From Burkholderia sp. GAS332 (GTDB taxonomy: Bacteria > Pseudomonadota > Gammaproteobacteria > Burkholderiales > Burkholderiaceae), in the NCBI GenBank assembly GCA_900142905.1, contig FSRV01000002.1:1922001-1986000 (forward strand): a DNA stretch of 64,000 nt. The letters run 5' to 3'. The notes beneath the pieces are model-generated. The model was not told the origin of the DNA and made no database searches. It was given only the letters and a program-made list of their open reading frames with translations. Below are positions 1 through 10,210 of this stretch, in pieces. The number at the start of each line of letters is the position of its first letter. Position 1 is the stretch's first letter. The translations under genes were made by a program, and so were the position numbers.

Positions 1-2
1 AG

Positions 3-317
3 CACATCACGGTGCCGGAAGCCCATTTTCCGGGCCTCACTGAAACAAAGCTCCGTAACCGGCCCAACACGCTCTACAACTTTTACCAGGACGTGTTCGG
101 CATCAACGTGGTCGAGACCGATGAACGCGTGAGCGTGGCATCGGCCAACGAGCTGGAAAGCACCCAGTTAGACGTGATCGTCGGCACACCGTTGCTCGAA
201 ATCCGGCGGATCGCCTACTCGTATCACCGCAGCGCGGTCGAACTACGCGTTTCGCGGCTCAATACCGAGGAGTACGAGTACATCGGCACCCACGCGGGGC
301 GCGAAGCAGAACGGTAG
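3..317 (+). CDS. GntR-family transcriptional regulator, C-terminal part (UTRA domain)
   Basis: The gene is cut by the left window edge; the frame is open from base 3 and ends at TAG 315-317. The ~104 visible residues look like the end of a UTRA ligand-binding domain, the effector-sensing half of HutC-type GntR regulators: a strand ending in LLEIRRIAYS, then AVELRVSRLN and the closing EYEYIG. The winged-helix DNA-binding half would lie outside the window, so ligand and targets cannot be read. The next gene (D-2-hydroxyacid dehydrogenase) converges on it and need not be a target. Family assignment rests only on the C-terminal pattern. Confidence 0.7.
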   Translation, partial: HITVPEAHFPGLTETKLRNRPNTLYNFYQDVFGINVVETDERVSVASANELESTQLDVIVGTPLLEIRRIAYSYHRSAVELRVSRLNTEEYEYIGTHAGREAER

Positions 318-384
318 GCCGGGTGGGTAGAAGCTCCGCGGTCGGCCGCAAGCGGCGGACGGGCGGCTTGCTTGCGTGCGCTGC

Positions 385-1317
385 CTAGATCGGGGTCAAC
401 ACCGCTTCGCCAGCGAAATGCCGCTTCGCGTTGGCCAGAAAGTTGTCGACCGAGGCCGCGATCGCTTCCGGCGAGCGGCCGCCCACATGCGGAGTCAGCA
501 CCACATTGCGCAGCTTGAGCAAGGCCCCGGGCGGATGCGGCTCGCCCTCGTAGACGTCGAGGCCCGCACCGGCAATCGTTCCCGCGATAAGCGCCCGCGC
601 CAACGCGGCGGTATCCACGACACTGCCGCGCGAGACGTTGACCACGAAACCGTTGGGCCCCAGCGCCTCCAACACCTTGGCGTCGATCAGATGATGCGTG
701 CTCGCGCCGCCCGGCGTTGCCACCACCAGAAAATCGCACCACTGCGCGAGCCCCTGCACGCTGTCGAAATAGCGCAGCGACGCATCTTCACGCGGTTTGC
801 GGTTGTGATACCCGATTTCCATATCGAACCCGGCGCCACGCCGCGCGACCTTCGCGCCGATATTGCCGAGCCCGACGATCCCGAGCCGCTTGCCGGACAC
901 GTTCGGGCGCATCGGCAAGGTGTCGCGCCAGACGCCCTCGCGGGTGGCCTGGTCGAGTTGCGGCACGTCGCGCACCACCGCGAGCAGTAAGGCGAACGCG
1001 TGATCGGCCACGCAATGATCGTTGGTGCCCGCGCCGCTGACGAGCACGATGCCGCGCGAGCGGGCATGGTCGACGGCGAGGTTTTCATAGCCGGCGCCGA
1101 GCACGCTGACAAACTCGAGCTGCGGCATCCGGTCGATGTCAGCGGCTGTCAGCCCGGTCGTACCGTTGGTCAGCACGGCGCGGATCGCCTCGCCGTGCGC
1201 GGCGATCGCGGCGGCCCGCTGGGTGGCATCGGGTGCATAGACGACGTCGAAAGCGGCCTCGACACTGGCGCGGCTTGCGTCCTTCAAGGGGATCAGAACC
1301 AGCAGGGATGACTTCAT
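385..1317 (-). CDS. D-isomer specific 2-hydroxyacid dehydrogenase (NAD(P)-dependent)
   Basis: Cytosolic oxidoreductase of 310 residues, the usual length for the family, interconverting a 2-keto acid and its D-2-hydroxy acid. The Rossmann signature GIVGLGNIG lies near residue 150, and the catalytic Arg/Glu/His triad is visible as NVSRGSVVD, the Glu of YEGEPH and the His of LTPHVGG. I start at ATG 1317 (MKSSLLVLIPL); an in-frame ATG 26 codons upstream would add a basic, non-homologous extension. Close paralogues act on glyoxylate, hydroxypyruvate or 2-ketogluconate; the substrate cannot be fixed from sequence. It is monocistronic and convergent with the GntR gene. Confidence 0.88.
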   Translation of the reverse strand: MKSSLLVLIPLKDASRASVEAAFDVVYAPDATQRAAAIAAHGEAIRAVLTNGTTGLTAADIDRMPQLEFVSVLGAGYENLAVDHARSRGIVLVSGAGTNDHCVADHAFALLLAVVRDVPQLDQATREGVWRDTLPMRPNVSGKRLGIVGLGNIGAKVARRGAGFDMEIGYHNRKPREDASLRYFDSVQGLAQWCDFLVVATPGGASTHHLIDAKVLEALGPNGFVVNVSRGSVVDTAALARALIAGTIAGAGLDVYEGEPHPPGALLKLRNVVLTPHVGGRSPEAIAASVDNFLANAKRHFAGEAVLTPI

Positions 1318-1580
1318 AACGGGCGCTTTTTTCTTTCGGGAAAAACGACGAGTGAGTGTAACAAGCCTCTCGCCACCCCGCTGGCAAGCGGCCACACGCC
1401 GCCACCAACGAAAGGCCCTGCGGCGAGCCAGCCGTCGTGCCGCCTAAAGTCCATCCGAACCACGCCGTTATCCTCGTGGATGGACCGGCGCAAACAGAAT
1501 GCGTCATGCGTCTTTCTTTTTTGGCCGAACCGAAGCCCAAGGCGCTTTAGAATAGCCGGAACTCCGACCACGGGAATCTC

Positions 1581-3086
1581 ATGCTGGACAACCTCCCGCG
1601 CGGCTCAGTGCCCGCCAACGACGCCCCGCAGGCAGTCCCCATGGGGGACGACTCCGAAATGTTCGAACTCGCGCCGGTCTCGCTCTGGCTCGAAGACTTC
1701 AGCGGCGTGCGCGCGCTCTTCGACGCATGGCGGGCACAAGGTGTGACGGATCTGCGCGCCCATTTCGCCGACGATCCGAGCCGGGTTGTCGAATGCGCGC
1801 ACAGCATCCGTGTCATCAAAGTCAATCAGAAGACGCTGGCACAATTCGAGGCCGCCGATTTCGACACGCTCACCGCCAATCTCGCCTCGGTGTTCCGCGA
1901 CGACATGCTCAAGACCCACCTCGAAGAGCTATGCCAATTGTGGGCGGGTCAGGCAAAGTTCACGAGCCAGACGGTCAACTACACGCTCGGCGGCCGCCGG
2001 CTCGACGTGCTGCTCAAGGGCGCCGTGCTACCGGGCCATGAAGAACGCTGGGACCGCGTGCTCGTCGCCGTCGAAGACATCACCGAACTGGAGGGCGCGC
2101 GGCATCGCGTGACGCTGGCCGAACAGTATGTGCGCGGCCTGTTCGAGTATTCACCGGTGTCGTTGTGGGTGGAGGATTTCAGCGCCGTCAAGCGGCTGCT
2201 CGACGACGCGCGCGCGGCCGGCATCAGCGATTTTCGGGTGTTCACCGACGTGCATCCGGAGTTTGTCGAGCGCTGCATGCAGGAAATTCACGTGCTCGAC
2301 GTGAACCAGCACACACTCGACATGTTCGCGGCGAAAGACAAGAAAACGCTGCTGGCGCGCCTGCCCGACGTTTTCCGCGACGACATGCGGCCGCATTTCC
2401 GCGAGCAGTTGATCGATCTATGGGACGGCAAGCTGTTCCAGCAGCGCGAAGTGCTCAACTATTCGCTCGACGGCAACGAGGTGCATGTGCATCTGCAGTT
2501 CTCAGTGCTCCCCGGTCATGAGAACCATTGGGACCTGGTGCTGGTGGCCCTCACTGACATCACAGCGCGCAAGAAAGCCGAAGCTTACCTGGAGTTCCTG
2601 GGCAAGCATGACGTGCTGACCAAACTGCGCAACCGCTCGTTCTACGTGGATGAATTGAACCGGCTCGAACGCAAGGGGCCTTGGCCAGTCACGATCATCA
2701 TGGCCGATCTGAACGGCCTCAAACGCGTGAACGATCAACTCGGCCATGCAGCGGGCGATGCGCTGCTGCGACGCGCCGGCGAGGTCATCGCCAAGGCGAC
2801 GGACGCACCGTTCCACGCGGCGCGCATCGGCGGGGACGAATTTGCGATTTTGATGTCGGACACCGATGAGCGCGGCGGCGCCGCGATGATCGATGCCATT
2901 CGCCAACTGGTCGAGATGAACAACCAGTTTTATCCGGGCTCGGTGCTGAGCTTTTCGATGGGCGCGGCGACCTGCCAGCGGGGCGACCGGCTCGAAGCCG
3001 GCGTCCAGCGCGCCGACCTGCTGATGTATGAGGAAAAGCGCGCGCATTATGCAAATCAGCTGGGCTCGGACGCGCGAGTGGACTGA
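1581..3086 (+). CDS. Diguanylate cyclase with two tandem PAS-like sensor domains
   Basis: Protein of 501 residues with no membrane segment, so a cytosolic sensor making cyclic di-GMP from GTP. Two homologous PAS-like modules (about 25-170 and 185-325) share PVSLWxEDFS, VFRDDM and VLPGHExxWD, evidence of internal duplication. The catalytic GGDEF domain occupies about 335-495 with an intact GGDEF in RIGGDEFAIL. The four residues at the usual RxxD inhibitory position (five before GGDEF) read DAPF, so product inhibition through the I-site is probably absent. No EAL domain follows. The start ATG gives a good N-terminus right before the first PAS. The sensed signal is unknown. Confidence 0.9.
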   Translation: MLDNLPRGSVPANDAPQAVPMGDDSEMFELAPVSLWLEDFSGVRALFDAWRAQGVTDLRAHFADDPSRVVECAHSIRVIKVNQKTLAQFEAADFDTLTANLASVFRDDMLKTHLEELCQLWAGQAKFTSQTVNYTLGGRRLDVLLKGAVLPGHEERWDRVLVAVEDITELEGARHRVTLAEQYVRGLFEYSPVSLWVEDFSAVKRLLDDARAAGISDFRVFTDVHPEFVERCMQEIHVLDVNQHTLDMFAAKDKKTLLARLPDVFRDDMRPHFREQLIDLWDGKLFQQREVLNYSLDGNEVHVHLQFSVLPGHENHWDLVLVALTDITARKKAEAYLEFLGKHDVLTKLRNRSFYVDELNRLERKGPWPVTIIMADLNGLKRVNDQLGHAAGDALLRRAGEVIAKATDAPFHAARIGGDEFAILMSDTDERGGAAMIDAIRQLVEMNNQFYPGSVLSFSMGAATCQRGDRLEAGVQRADLLMYEEKRAHYANQLGSDARVD

Positions 3087-3094
3087 ACGCTGAA

Positions 3095-3397
3095 TCAGCC
3101 CGGCAGTTTCGCCGCCAGCACGTCGAGCTTATGGATGGACGGCGGTGTGGCGAACAGATCGCCCGCCTTCGCCATCAACGCAGCCGCGACCTTGCCTGAC
3201 AGATGCGCTTCACGGCCAGCCTCGTCGGGGAAAGCGTCGAAAATGGCGTAGGTGGACGGCCCCAACTTCAAGCCGAACCACGCCGTGGTGGCGGCCTCCT
3301 CCTGCACGAGCGGCAAGCCGTCGAGCAGAAACGCCTCGACGTCCTTCTCCTTACCGGGCTGGGCTTCAAGGCGAACATACAGTGCGAGTTTAACCAT
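3095..3397 (-). CDS. ABM-domain monooxygenase / putative quinol monooxygenase
   Basis: A 100-residue single-domain protein of the antibiotic biosynthesis monooxygenase (dimeric alpha+beta barrel) superfamily. It shows the typical opening (LALYVRLEAQPGKEKDVEAFL) and the central aromatic-rich TAWFGLKLGPSTYAIFDAFPDEAGREAHL, with His in the AHLSGKVA helix. Family members oxidise quinols or other small molecules without a cofactor, but many have no known substrate. It ends 9 bp from the diguanylate cyclase stop codon and converges with it, with no visible terminator between. Function beyond the fold is uncertain. Confidence 0.75.
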   Translation of the reverse strand: MVKLALYVRLEAQPGKEKDVEAFLLDGLPLVQEEAATTAWFGLKLGPSTYAIFDAFPDEAGREAHLSGKVAAALMAKAGDLFATPPSIHKLDVLAAKLPG

Positions 3398-3570
3398 GGC
3401 GCGACTCCTGTTGTGACACGGAAAAGGCGCGTTCGCGCAGCATGGCGGCGCGTGGCTTTGCGAAGCGCTGTGAAACGTGCTGGCTCGTAGAGAAGTATAG
3501 ACAGCACTCGCGCGTTGCCGCCAGGTGATGTCACCGGTATGGAGAGAACAGGCGCCCGCTCGGGCATGCT

Positions 3571-3894
3571 TCAGCGCTTGTCGCTACGCACCGCTTCGCC
3601 GTATGTCTCGACAATTCGCCGATCCTGCTCCTCGACCGAAAACAGCTCCCATTCGAGCCCGTTGACATCCTTGCTGCTCGAGTACCCTTCTACCGAATCG
3701 TCCTCAAAGCCGACGTGCCGAAGCTGTCCGCTCTTATCCGGCATCTCGTTGATCGAAAAGTTGAGCAGATCGGTGCGCCACATCGCGTAACGGCCGGGTA
3801 CAACCGCGGTAGGCGGCTGATCGAGACGGCGAGTGTAATCTTCGATGGATGCGTCGAGGCTCGCGACAGCCAAAGCGATATGGAAACGTTTCAT
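3571..3894 (-). CDS. VOC (glyoxalase/bleomycin-resistance fold) family protein
   Basis: Small protein of 107 residues with the VOC layout: [24 protein letters not shown] opening with a metal-type His at position 5, the middle strand LLNFSINE, then [12 protein letters not shown] with a second His and the closing [11 protein letters not shown] with a candidate metal Glu. VOC proteins bind a divalent metal and act as lyases, dioxygenases or drug-binding proteins; the closest shapes are CadI/ArsI-like lyase-fold proteins. The substrate is not deducible. The gene is separated by 173 bp from the ABM gene on the same strand, so co-transcription is possible but not shown. Confidence 0.7.
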   Translation of the reverse strand: MKRFHIALAVASLDASIEDYTRRLDQPPTAVVPGRYAMWRTDLLNFSINEMPDKSGQLRHVGFEDDSVEGYSSSKDVNGLEWELFSVEEQDRRIVETYGEAVRSDKR

Positions 3895-4102
3895 AGCGGT
3901 TGTCTTGACGGTTAGGATGAGGTGCTTTCATCGTATCGGCGAAGCGCCACCGCAACCAGTTGCGCAATCATCCCGGTATCGCCATTACCGGTTTGCGCTA
4001 AAACAGCATACGGCGCGACGGATGAATGCCGCTCAGCCCGCGTCCGCTATACTCGCCGGCCCTGAAGTTATCCGCGCCGAGGCGCGGTCTGGAAAGAAAA
4101 TC

Positions 4103-4444
4103 ATGTCGACGATTCCCGCCTGCCCGCAATGCGCAATGGAAAACACTTACCCGGACGGCGAAAATTACGTCTGCCCGGATTGCGCGCACGAGTGGCCGAT
4201 GACCGCCGCGGCAAGCGCTGACGAGGCCGACGAACGCGTCGTCAAGGACGCCAACGGCAACCCGCTGGCCGATGGCGACGCGGTGGTGCTGATCAAGGAC
4301 CTGAAAGTGAAAGGCTCGTCGATCACGCTGAAAATGGGCACCAAGGTGAAGAGCATTCGCCTCGTCGGCGGCGATCATGAAGTGGACTGCAAGATGGACG
4401 CAGGCAACTTCATGCTGAAGGCGGAGTATCTGAAGAAGGTTTGA
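4103..4444 (+). CDS. phnA: PhnA-domain zinc-ribbon protein (YjdM-like)
   Basis: Protein of 113 residues. An N-terminal zinc ribbon (CPQC near residue 8 and CPDC near 27) is followed by the PhnA domain with [26 protein letters not shown] and the family motif [12 protein letters not shown]. The start ATG 4103 is preceded by GGAAAG; an in-frame upstream ATG at 3845 would add an unrelated stretch overlapping the VOC gene. Despite its historical name the YjdM family is not needed for phosphonate use, and phosphonoacetate hydrolase PhnA is a different protein. The cellular role is unknown. Confidence 0.85.
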   Translation: MSTIPACPQCAMENTYPDGENYVCPDCAHEWPMTAAASADEADERVVKDANGNPLADGDAVVLIKDLKVKGSSITLKMGTKVKSIRLVGGDHEVDCKMDAGNFMLKAEYLKKV

Positions 4445-4459
4445 ACCGGCCAGGATTGA

Positions 4460-4479
4460 ATCCGCGCGGACGCGCGGAT
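4460..4479. terminator. Hairpin between convergent phnA and sensor kinase genes
   Basis: ATCCGCGCG and CGCGCGGAT form a 9-bp GC-rich inverted repeat directly after the phnA stop codon and next to the kinase stop codon. Downstream bases are A/T-rich but lack a clear U run, so this is a candidate bidirectional terminator. Confidence 0.45.
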
Positions 4480-4481
4480 AA

Positions 4482-5882
4482 TTAAGCGCCCGGAAAGCGC
4501 AATTCGAAGCGCACCACGCCCGGCACCGGACACACCACGCGCGCCGTGCCGCCGTGCAGATGCATGATCGCCTTGACGATCGCGAGCCCCAGCCCGCTCG
4601 ATTCGGTGAACGCGCTGCGTGCCGCATCCGCGCGGTAGAAGCGATCGAACAGGCGGTCGAGTTGCTCGCCAGGAATCGGCGCACCGTCGTTTTCCACCAC
4701 CACGGTCGCGCCCTGTTCGTCCTGCGTGCCGCTCAAACGCACCACCGTATCGCCCGCGCCGTATCGCACCGCATTGACGACGAGATTGTTGATCGCCCGC
4801 CGGCACAGCATCGGATTGACCGACGCCACGCCCTGAGCCTCGACCGTAAAGCGCATGCCGCGTTCGTCCGCGGGGCCTTCGAAATAGTCTGCGATCCTGA
4901 CGAGTTCGGCACGCAGATCGACCGGCTCACGGTCGATGGACAGCGCCGCATGGTCCGCGTGCGCGAGAAACAGAATATTTTCCGCGATGTTGCTTAAGCG
5001 GTTCAGCTCTTCGAGATTCGATTCGAGCAGTTGCTGATACTCGTCGGTTTCGCGCGGTTTGGCGAGCGTTACCTGGGTCTGGCCGATCAAGGCGCCCACA
5101 GGCGTGCGAATTTCATGCGCCAGATCGGCGGAGAACTGCGAGAGGCGCTGGTAACCATCGGCAAGACGGTCGAGCATGGCGTTGAAGGCGTGCGTGAGCT
5201 GGCGTAATTCGACCGGCGCGGCCTCGCTGTCGAGCCGCACCGACAAACTCGCCGGACTGATCTGCGCCGCCCGCGTGGCAATCTCGCGCACCGGCCGGAA
5301 CGCGCGGCGCAGCACGTAGGAGGCGAGCAGCGTCGCGGCAGCCATGCCGATCAGCGTGGCCAGCACAATACGATTACGGTACTCAGCCAGCATCCGCACT
5401 TCCTGAGTCATGGGATGCGCGGCGATGACTTCGACCTCGCTGCCGTCCTCGCGTGCTTTGACGGTGGCGATCGCCCAATGAACCGGCACGCCGTTTGCCA
5501 GCAGGGTCTGGCGGATATCTGAAAGCGCCGGCGGCCGGTCCTCTGCACCGGCCTGCAGTGCAGGCACCGCAATGTTGCCAGGGTTCACGTCGATGAACGG
5601 CGCTTCGCCCGGCCGGCGAAACAGCAGCACGTCTTCCTCGGCGCCGAGCATGGTCTCGAACAGCAATGGCCGGTTCTTCAATTCGTTAACCGAATAGAGA
5701 TCGCGCACGATGCGGCTGAAATGCTCGACACGGCCGGTGAGCACCACGTCCGCGCGGCGCTCCAACGACAACTCGGCGGAATGGTAGAAATAGGCGCCCA
5801 GCGTGCCGATCACCACGCACGCAATCGAGGCGAACAGCACCGTGGTTCGAGCCGTCAACGAACGTTCGGTCCACAGCTTCAT
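4482..5882 (-). CDS. Sensor histidine kinase, CusS-like (heavy-metal type)
   Basis: Inner-membrane histidine kinase of 466 residues. It has an N-terminal transmembrane helix (about 13-33), a periplasmic sensor domain of roughly 140 residues, a second helix (about 175-195) followed by HAMP, the phosphoacceptor box [13 protein letters not shown], and the ATPase domain with N ([12 protein letters not shown]), FDRFYRAD and [16 protein letters not shown] boxes (here [13 protein letters not shown]). This layout matches the CusS/CopS family that senses copper or silver. The start overlaps the regulator's stop by 4 bp (ATGA), showing tight coupling. The metal ligand cannot be verified from the sequence. 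Confidence 0.88.
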   Translation of the reverse strand: MKLWTERSLTARTTVLFASIACVVIGTLGAYFYHSAELSLERRADVVLTGRVEHFSRIVRDLYSVNELKNRPLLFETMLGAEEDVLLFRRPGEAPFIDVNPGNIAVPALQAGAEDRPPALSDIRQTLLANGVPVHWAIATVKAREDGSEVEVIAAHPMTQEVRMLAEYRNRIVLATLIGMAAATLLASYVLRRAFRPVREIATRAAQISPASLSVRLDSEAAPVELRQLTHAFNAMLDRLADGYQRLSQFSADLAHEIRTPVGALIGQTQVTLAKPRETDEYQQLLESNLEELNRLSNIAENILFLAHADHAALSIDREPVDLRAELVRIADYFEGPADERGMRFTVEAQGVASVNPMLCRRAINNLVVNAVRYGAGDTVVRLSGTQDEQGATVVVENDGAPIPGEQLDRLFDRFYRADAARSAFTESSGLGLAIVKAIMHLHGGTARVVCPVPGVVRFELRFPGA

Positions 5883-6550
5883 GAGCCGTCGCCGAACGTG
5901 TAGCCAATGCTGCGCACTGTATGAATCAGTTTCTTTTCAAACGGATGATCGATCTTGGCGCGCAACCGTTTGACGGCCACGTCGACCACATTGGTGTCGC
6001 TGTCGAAATTCATATCCCACACTTCCGAAGCGATCTGCGTGCGCGATAGCGCTTCGCCCTGCCGGCGCACCAGCAGATGCAGCAGCATGAATTCCTTGTT
6101 GGTCAATGGAATCTCGACGCCTTCACGTGTGACCTTGCGGCGCAGAACGTCCAACTTGAGATCGGCGATCTCGAACACATCGCTCTCGCGGATCACACCA
6201 CGACGCAGCAGCGTGCGGATGCGCAACACCAGCTCGGTGAACGAGAAGGGTTTGACGAGGTAATCGTCGGCGCCGAGTTCGAGGCCGCGAATGCGGTCGC
6301 TGACATGATCGCGCGCGGTCAGGAAAATCACCGGCAGGTCGCGCCGCGCCCGCAGCGCACGCATGATTTCCCAGCCGTCGACGCCCGGCAGCATCACGTC
6401 CAGCACCACGAGGTCGTACGCGTGTTCCAGCGCCATGTGCAGGCCATCCGTTCCGGTGCGCGCGAGGTCGACCGCATAGCCGCTTTCGCGCAGCCCCTTC
6501 TTCAGGTAGTCGCCGGTTTTCGGATCGTCTTCGATGACGAGGATGCTCAT
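5879..6550 (-). CDS. Response regulator, OmpR/CusR-like
   Basis: DNA-binding response regulator of 223 residues. The receiver domain has the acidic pair in VIEDD, the phosphoacceptor Asp in [14 protein letters not shown] and the conserved Lys in [11 protein letters not shown] winged-helix output domain follows ([15 protein letters not shown] and the closing [10 protein letters not shown]). It is the first gene of the operon with the kinase and is divergent from the DUF5666-like, cytochrome and molybdoenzyme genes. A CusR-type palindrome lies between the two units (6650-6665), so those genes are the likely target. Confidence 0.9.
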   Translation of the reverse strand: MSILVIEDDPKTGDYLKKGLRESGYAVDLARTGTDGLHMALEHAYDLVVLDVMLPGVDGWEIMRALRARRDLPVIFLTARDHVSDRIRGLELGADDYLVKPFSFTELVLRIRTLLRRGVIRESDVFEIADLKLDVLRRKVTREGVEIPLTNKEFMLLHLLVRRQGEALSRTQIASEVWDMNFDSDTNVVDVAVKRLRAKIDHPFEKKLIHTVRSIGYTFGDGS

Positions 6551-6649
6551 GGTGCCGGGTGTTCCAACCCCAACGCGCCACCGCGGGCGTGGGTCATGGA
6601 TAAGGACGTGGATATGGCAGCCATTCTACGTGGCCGCGGCGCGCCGTTC

Positions 6650-6665
6650 ATGACGTTTTTGTCAT
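6650..6665. promoter_or_regulatory. CusR/CopR-type palindromic box
   Basis: ATGAC-N6-GTCAT lies between the response regulator gene and the divergent operon. Known CusR boxes have ATGAC and GTCAT half-sites with the same 6-bp gap, so the site fits the linked regulator. A TATTCT hexamer at 6710-6715 may be the -10 element of the rightward operon; I found no good -35. Binding is inferred. Confidence 0.5.
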
Positions 6666-6736
6666 CCGTCTGTCACTCGCCGGAGCCGATCGCGCGCCTA
6701 ACCTGACTCTATTCTCCACCCACCCAGAGCAGACTC

Positions 6737-7369
6737 ATGAAGATCGTTTCCGCTAATGCGATACGCGCCATTGTCGCCCCCGCGCTCGTCGCTGCCTCAC
6801 TGTTCGCCGCAGGATCCGCCGCGCAAGCCCAGACCGCCGCGCCCACCGGCGTACGCGGTACGGTGACCGCGCTCTCGGGCGACGTACTCAAGGTCCATAC
6901 GCGCGACGGCAAAGACGTCGACGTGAAGCTCGGCAAGGACACGCCGATTCGCGGCGTCGCGCTCGCCAACGTGAATGACATCAAGCCGGACAGCTATGTC
7001 GGCACCGCTGCGATCCCGCAGCCTGACGGCACGCTGAAAGCGCTCGAAGTGCACGTGTTCCCGGCCAGCATGCGCGGCACCGGCGATGGTCATCGCCCGT
7101 GGGATCTTGGCTCGAACAGCACGATGACCAACGGTACGGTGGGCTCTCTCGTGGTGAGCAACGGCCGCACGATCACGGTCAAGTACAAGGACGGCGAGAA
7201 GAAGATCCTGATTCCGCAGGACGTGCCTATCGTCGCGCTCGAACCGGGTGACCGTTCGCTGCTGGTGCCGGGCGCGAAGGTCGTGCTGTTCGCCCACAAG
7301 GAAGCCGACGGCTCGCTGGCGGCGAACTTCATCTCGGCCGGCGAGCACGGCGTAACACCGCCGATGTAA
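6737..7369 (+). CDS. Exported DUF5666-like protein
   Basis: Periplasmic protein of 210 residues with a signal peptide ending near AQAQT (about residue 32). The mature part holds two short beta-rich modules of the DUF5666/OB-like kind: GVRGTVTALSGDVLKVHTRDGKDVDVKL and later GTVGSLVVSNGRTITVKYKDGEKKILI. No catalytic residues are evident. It begins an apparent operon with the b561 cytochrome and molybdoenzyme (101-bp gap to the next start) and is divergent from the CusRS-like genes, so a role in envelope stress or metal/redox defence is plausible. Such proteins are sometimes misnamed as metal transporter subunits. Confidence 0.65.
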   Translation: MKIVSANAIRAIVAPALVAASLFAAGSAAQAQTAAPTGVRGTVTALSGDVLKVHTRDGKDVDVKLGKDTPIRGVALANVNDIKPDSYVGTAAIPQPDGTLKALEVHVFPASMRGTGDGHRPWDLGSNSTMTNGTVGSLVVSNGRTITVKYKDGEKKILIPQDVPIVALEPGDRSLLVPGAKVVLFAHKEADGSLAANFISAGEHGVTPPM

Positions 7370-7470
7370 TCCGGCGCTTCGTCAGTCGTTCGCCTTTTCA
7401 GCCGTTCGAACAAGCCGCGTGCCTCAATGGCGCGGCTTTCAGATTTTTCCTTGTTTCATCGCCGCTCACC

Positions 7471-8099
7471 ATGCCCGAACCGCACGCACGCTTGATCGTC
7501 CATCCACTCGTCGTACGAATCACGCACTGGATCAACGCGTTTGCGATGGTCTGCATGGTGATGAGCGGCTGGGCGATCTATAACGCGTCGCCGTTCTTTC
7601 CGTTCAAGTTTCCACTGTGGGCGACCGTCGGCGGCTGGCTGGGCGGCTCGATTGCATGGCATTTCGCGGCGATGTGGCTGCTGTGCGCGAACGGCCTGCT
7701 GTATCTGGCGTATGGCATCGGGCGTGGGCATTTCCGTCGCAAGCTATTGCCGGTCTATCCGCGCGACGTCGTACACGATGCCGCATTAGCGATGCAGTTC
7801 AAGCTGCCGCACGATACCGGCAAATATAACGCGGTGCAGCGCGCGCTCTATCTCCTTGTGCTGTTCCTTGGCGTGCTGCTGGTCGCCTCGGGGCTCTCGA
7901 TCTGGAAGCCCGTGCAATTCTCGTGGCTTACCGCCCTCTTCGGCGGCTTCGATTTCGCGCGTCGCGTGCATTTTGTCGCGATGGCGGGCGTGGTGGGGTT
8001 TGTCGTCGTGCATCTGGCGCTGGTGCTGCTGGTGCCACGCACGTTGCTGCCAATGTTGACGGGCCGTGCCCGAACCTCCACGCACGAAAGGAGCGAGGC

Positions 8100-8103
<4 letters not shown>
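7471..8103 (+). CDS. Cytochrome b561 / Ni-Fe hydrogenase-type b subunit
   Basis: Inner-membrane cytochrome of 210 residues with four or five hydrophobic helices and the heme-ligand histidines expected of this family: VVRITHWINAF near the N-terminus, SIAWHFAAMWLL in helix two, VHFVAMAGV and VVHLALVLLVP near the end. Such subunits pass electrons from the quinone pool to a periplasmic redox partner. The stop codon overlaps the start of the molybdoenzyme (ATGA), so the two proteins very probably form one membrane redox complex, analogous in layout to MsrPQ but with a different heme subunit. Confidence 0.85.
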
Positions 8104-8873
<770 letters not shown>

Positions 8874-8891
8874 CGCTTCCGGCAAACGCGC

Positions 8892-9890
8892 TTATACCGC
8901 CGTCACATAACGCGCGACCGGCTTGACCACGCGCGGCGGCGGCGCATCGTACACGCTGCGCATGCGCTTGACTTCATCGACGGGGCTCAAGCCGAACAGA
9001 CGCTTGAACTCGCGGCTGAATTGCGACGCGCTTTCGTAACCGACCCGCGCCGCTGCCGCGCCCGCATTCAAACCATCCTGCACCATCAACAAACGCGCGT
9101 GATGCAAACGCGTGGTCTTCACGTATTGCATCGGCGAGGTCGCCGTCACGGCCTTGAATTGCGCATGAAAGACGGCGAGGCTCATGCCCGCTTCAGAGGC
9201 GAGCGTATCGACATCGAGTTGCCCGTGATAGTCGGCGTGAATACGCCTGAGCGCCTTGGCGATCCGACCGAAATGATTCTGATGCGTGAGTGCCGCGCGA
9301 ATCGCGTCACCCTGCTCGCCCGTCAGCACGCGATAACAGATTTCGCGCACCACGCCAGGCGCGAGAATGCGCGCGTCGAGCGGCGAGGCCAACGCTTCCA
9401 TCAAACGCTGCACGGCATTGCTCAAGGCCGGATCGAGCGGCGTCGAATAGATGCCGAGCGGCTCGTTCTGCGCGGTGCCCTGCGTTTCATTCAGCGCCAT
9501 CAGCAACTCGGCCACCATGCTCAGATCGACGCGCACCGAAATGCCGAGGAACGGCTCTTCCGGGCTCGCCTCGGTTTCACATTCGAACGGCAACGGCACC
9601 GACAACACCAGATACTGCTGTGCGTCGTACTGGAACACCTGATCGCCGAGATAACCACGCTTGCGCCCCTGGCAGACGATCACGATGCACGGCTCGTACA
9701 TCACAGGCATACGCGGCATCGGACGATTGGCGCGCATCAGGTTGACACCTTCGAAGCTTGAACGCGTCATGCCCGGGGTGGGTGCGAGCAAATCGAATAA
9801 TTCGACCAGACGCTGCTGGGCGGGATCGACGGGGCCGCCGGCGGCCGGGGCGCGCTCGATCGAGGCGGGTTCAACGGAACGGGTTGACAT
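8892..9890 (-). CDS. AraC-family regulator with AraC_N (cupin-like) domain
   Basis: Regulator of 332 residues from ATG 9890 (MSTRSVEPAS); a longer in-frame start at 10043 would enter the promoter region. Residues about 40-190 match the AraC_N sensor domain (PVMYEPCIVIVCQGRKRGYLGD and YLVLSVPLPFECET). The C-terminal part holds the two helix-turn-helix units of AraC/XylS proteins (LASEAGMSLAVFHAQFKAVTATSPMQ and AARVGYESASQFSREFKRLFG). It is divergent from a YahK-type alcohol dehydrogenase, the arrangement seen for YqhC and other aldehyde-responsive regulators, so it probably activates that gene in response to aldehydes. Confidence 0.88.
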   Translation of the reverse strand: MSTRSVEPASIERAPAAGGPVDPAQQRLVELFDLLAPTPGMTRSSFEGVNLMRANRPMPRMPVMYEPCIVIVCQGRKRGYLGDQVFQYDAQQYLVLSVPLPFECETEASPEEPFLGISVRVDLSMVAELLMALNETQGTAQNEPLGIYSTPLDPALSNAVQRLMEALASPLDARILAPGVVREICYRVLTGEQGDAIRAALTHQNHFGRIAKALRRIHADYHGQLDVDTLASEAGMSLAVFHAQFKAVTATSPMQYVKTTRLHHARLLMVQDGLNAGAAAARVGYESASQFSREFKRLFGLSPVDEVKRMRSVYDAPPPRVVKPVARYVTAV

Positions 9891-10210
9891 GACGGTATAG
9901 TGACGCGCAAGAGAATAATGCTTGAAATTTAGCACCAAACGACCTACTGCGCTCATCGCCAGGAGTTTTAGGCAAACCTTCAAGATATTCAGGTATTCCC
10001 CGGTTCGCTCCTGGCTTCTACTATGGGAACCCTGCCGGATCATCTATTTCCGCGCTGCGCCGGGCCTGGTTGCCGTTTCACTGTTTCGGTGAATACGCCG
10101 ACTGCCGCCTGCGCCGTGATCCCGGTTCACAACAAGGTTTTGCCGCATCGGCGACGCTCGTCGCTCATCGTTGGCACCTTGCGACATCACCCTCTTTGCT
10201 GGAGCTACCC
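9891..10210. promoter_or_regulatory. Divergent promoter region between araC-type gene and alcohol dehydrogenase
   Basis: A 320-bp non-coding gap between two divergent starts. It must hold both promoters; the first ~80 bases are A/T-richer (AATAATGCTTGAAATTTAGC). The dehydrogenase has GGAG 7 bp before its ATG. I could not identify clear -35/-10 pairs or an AraC direct repeat. Confidence 0.4.
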
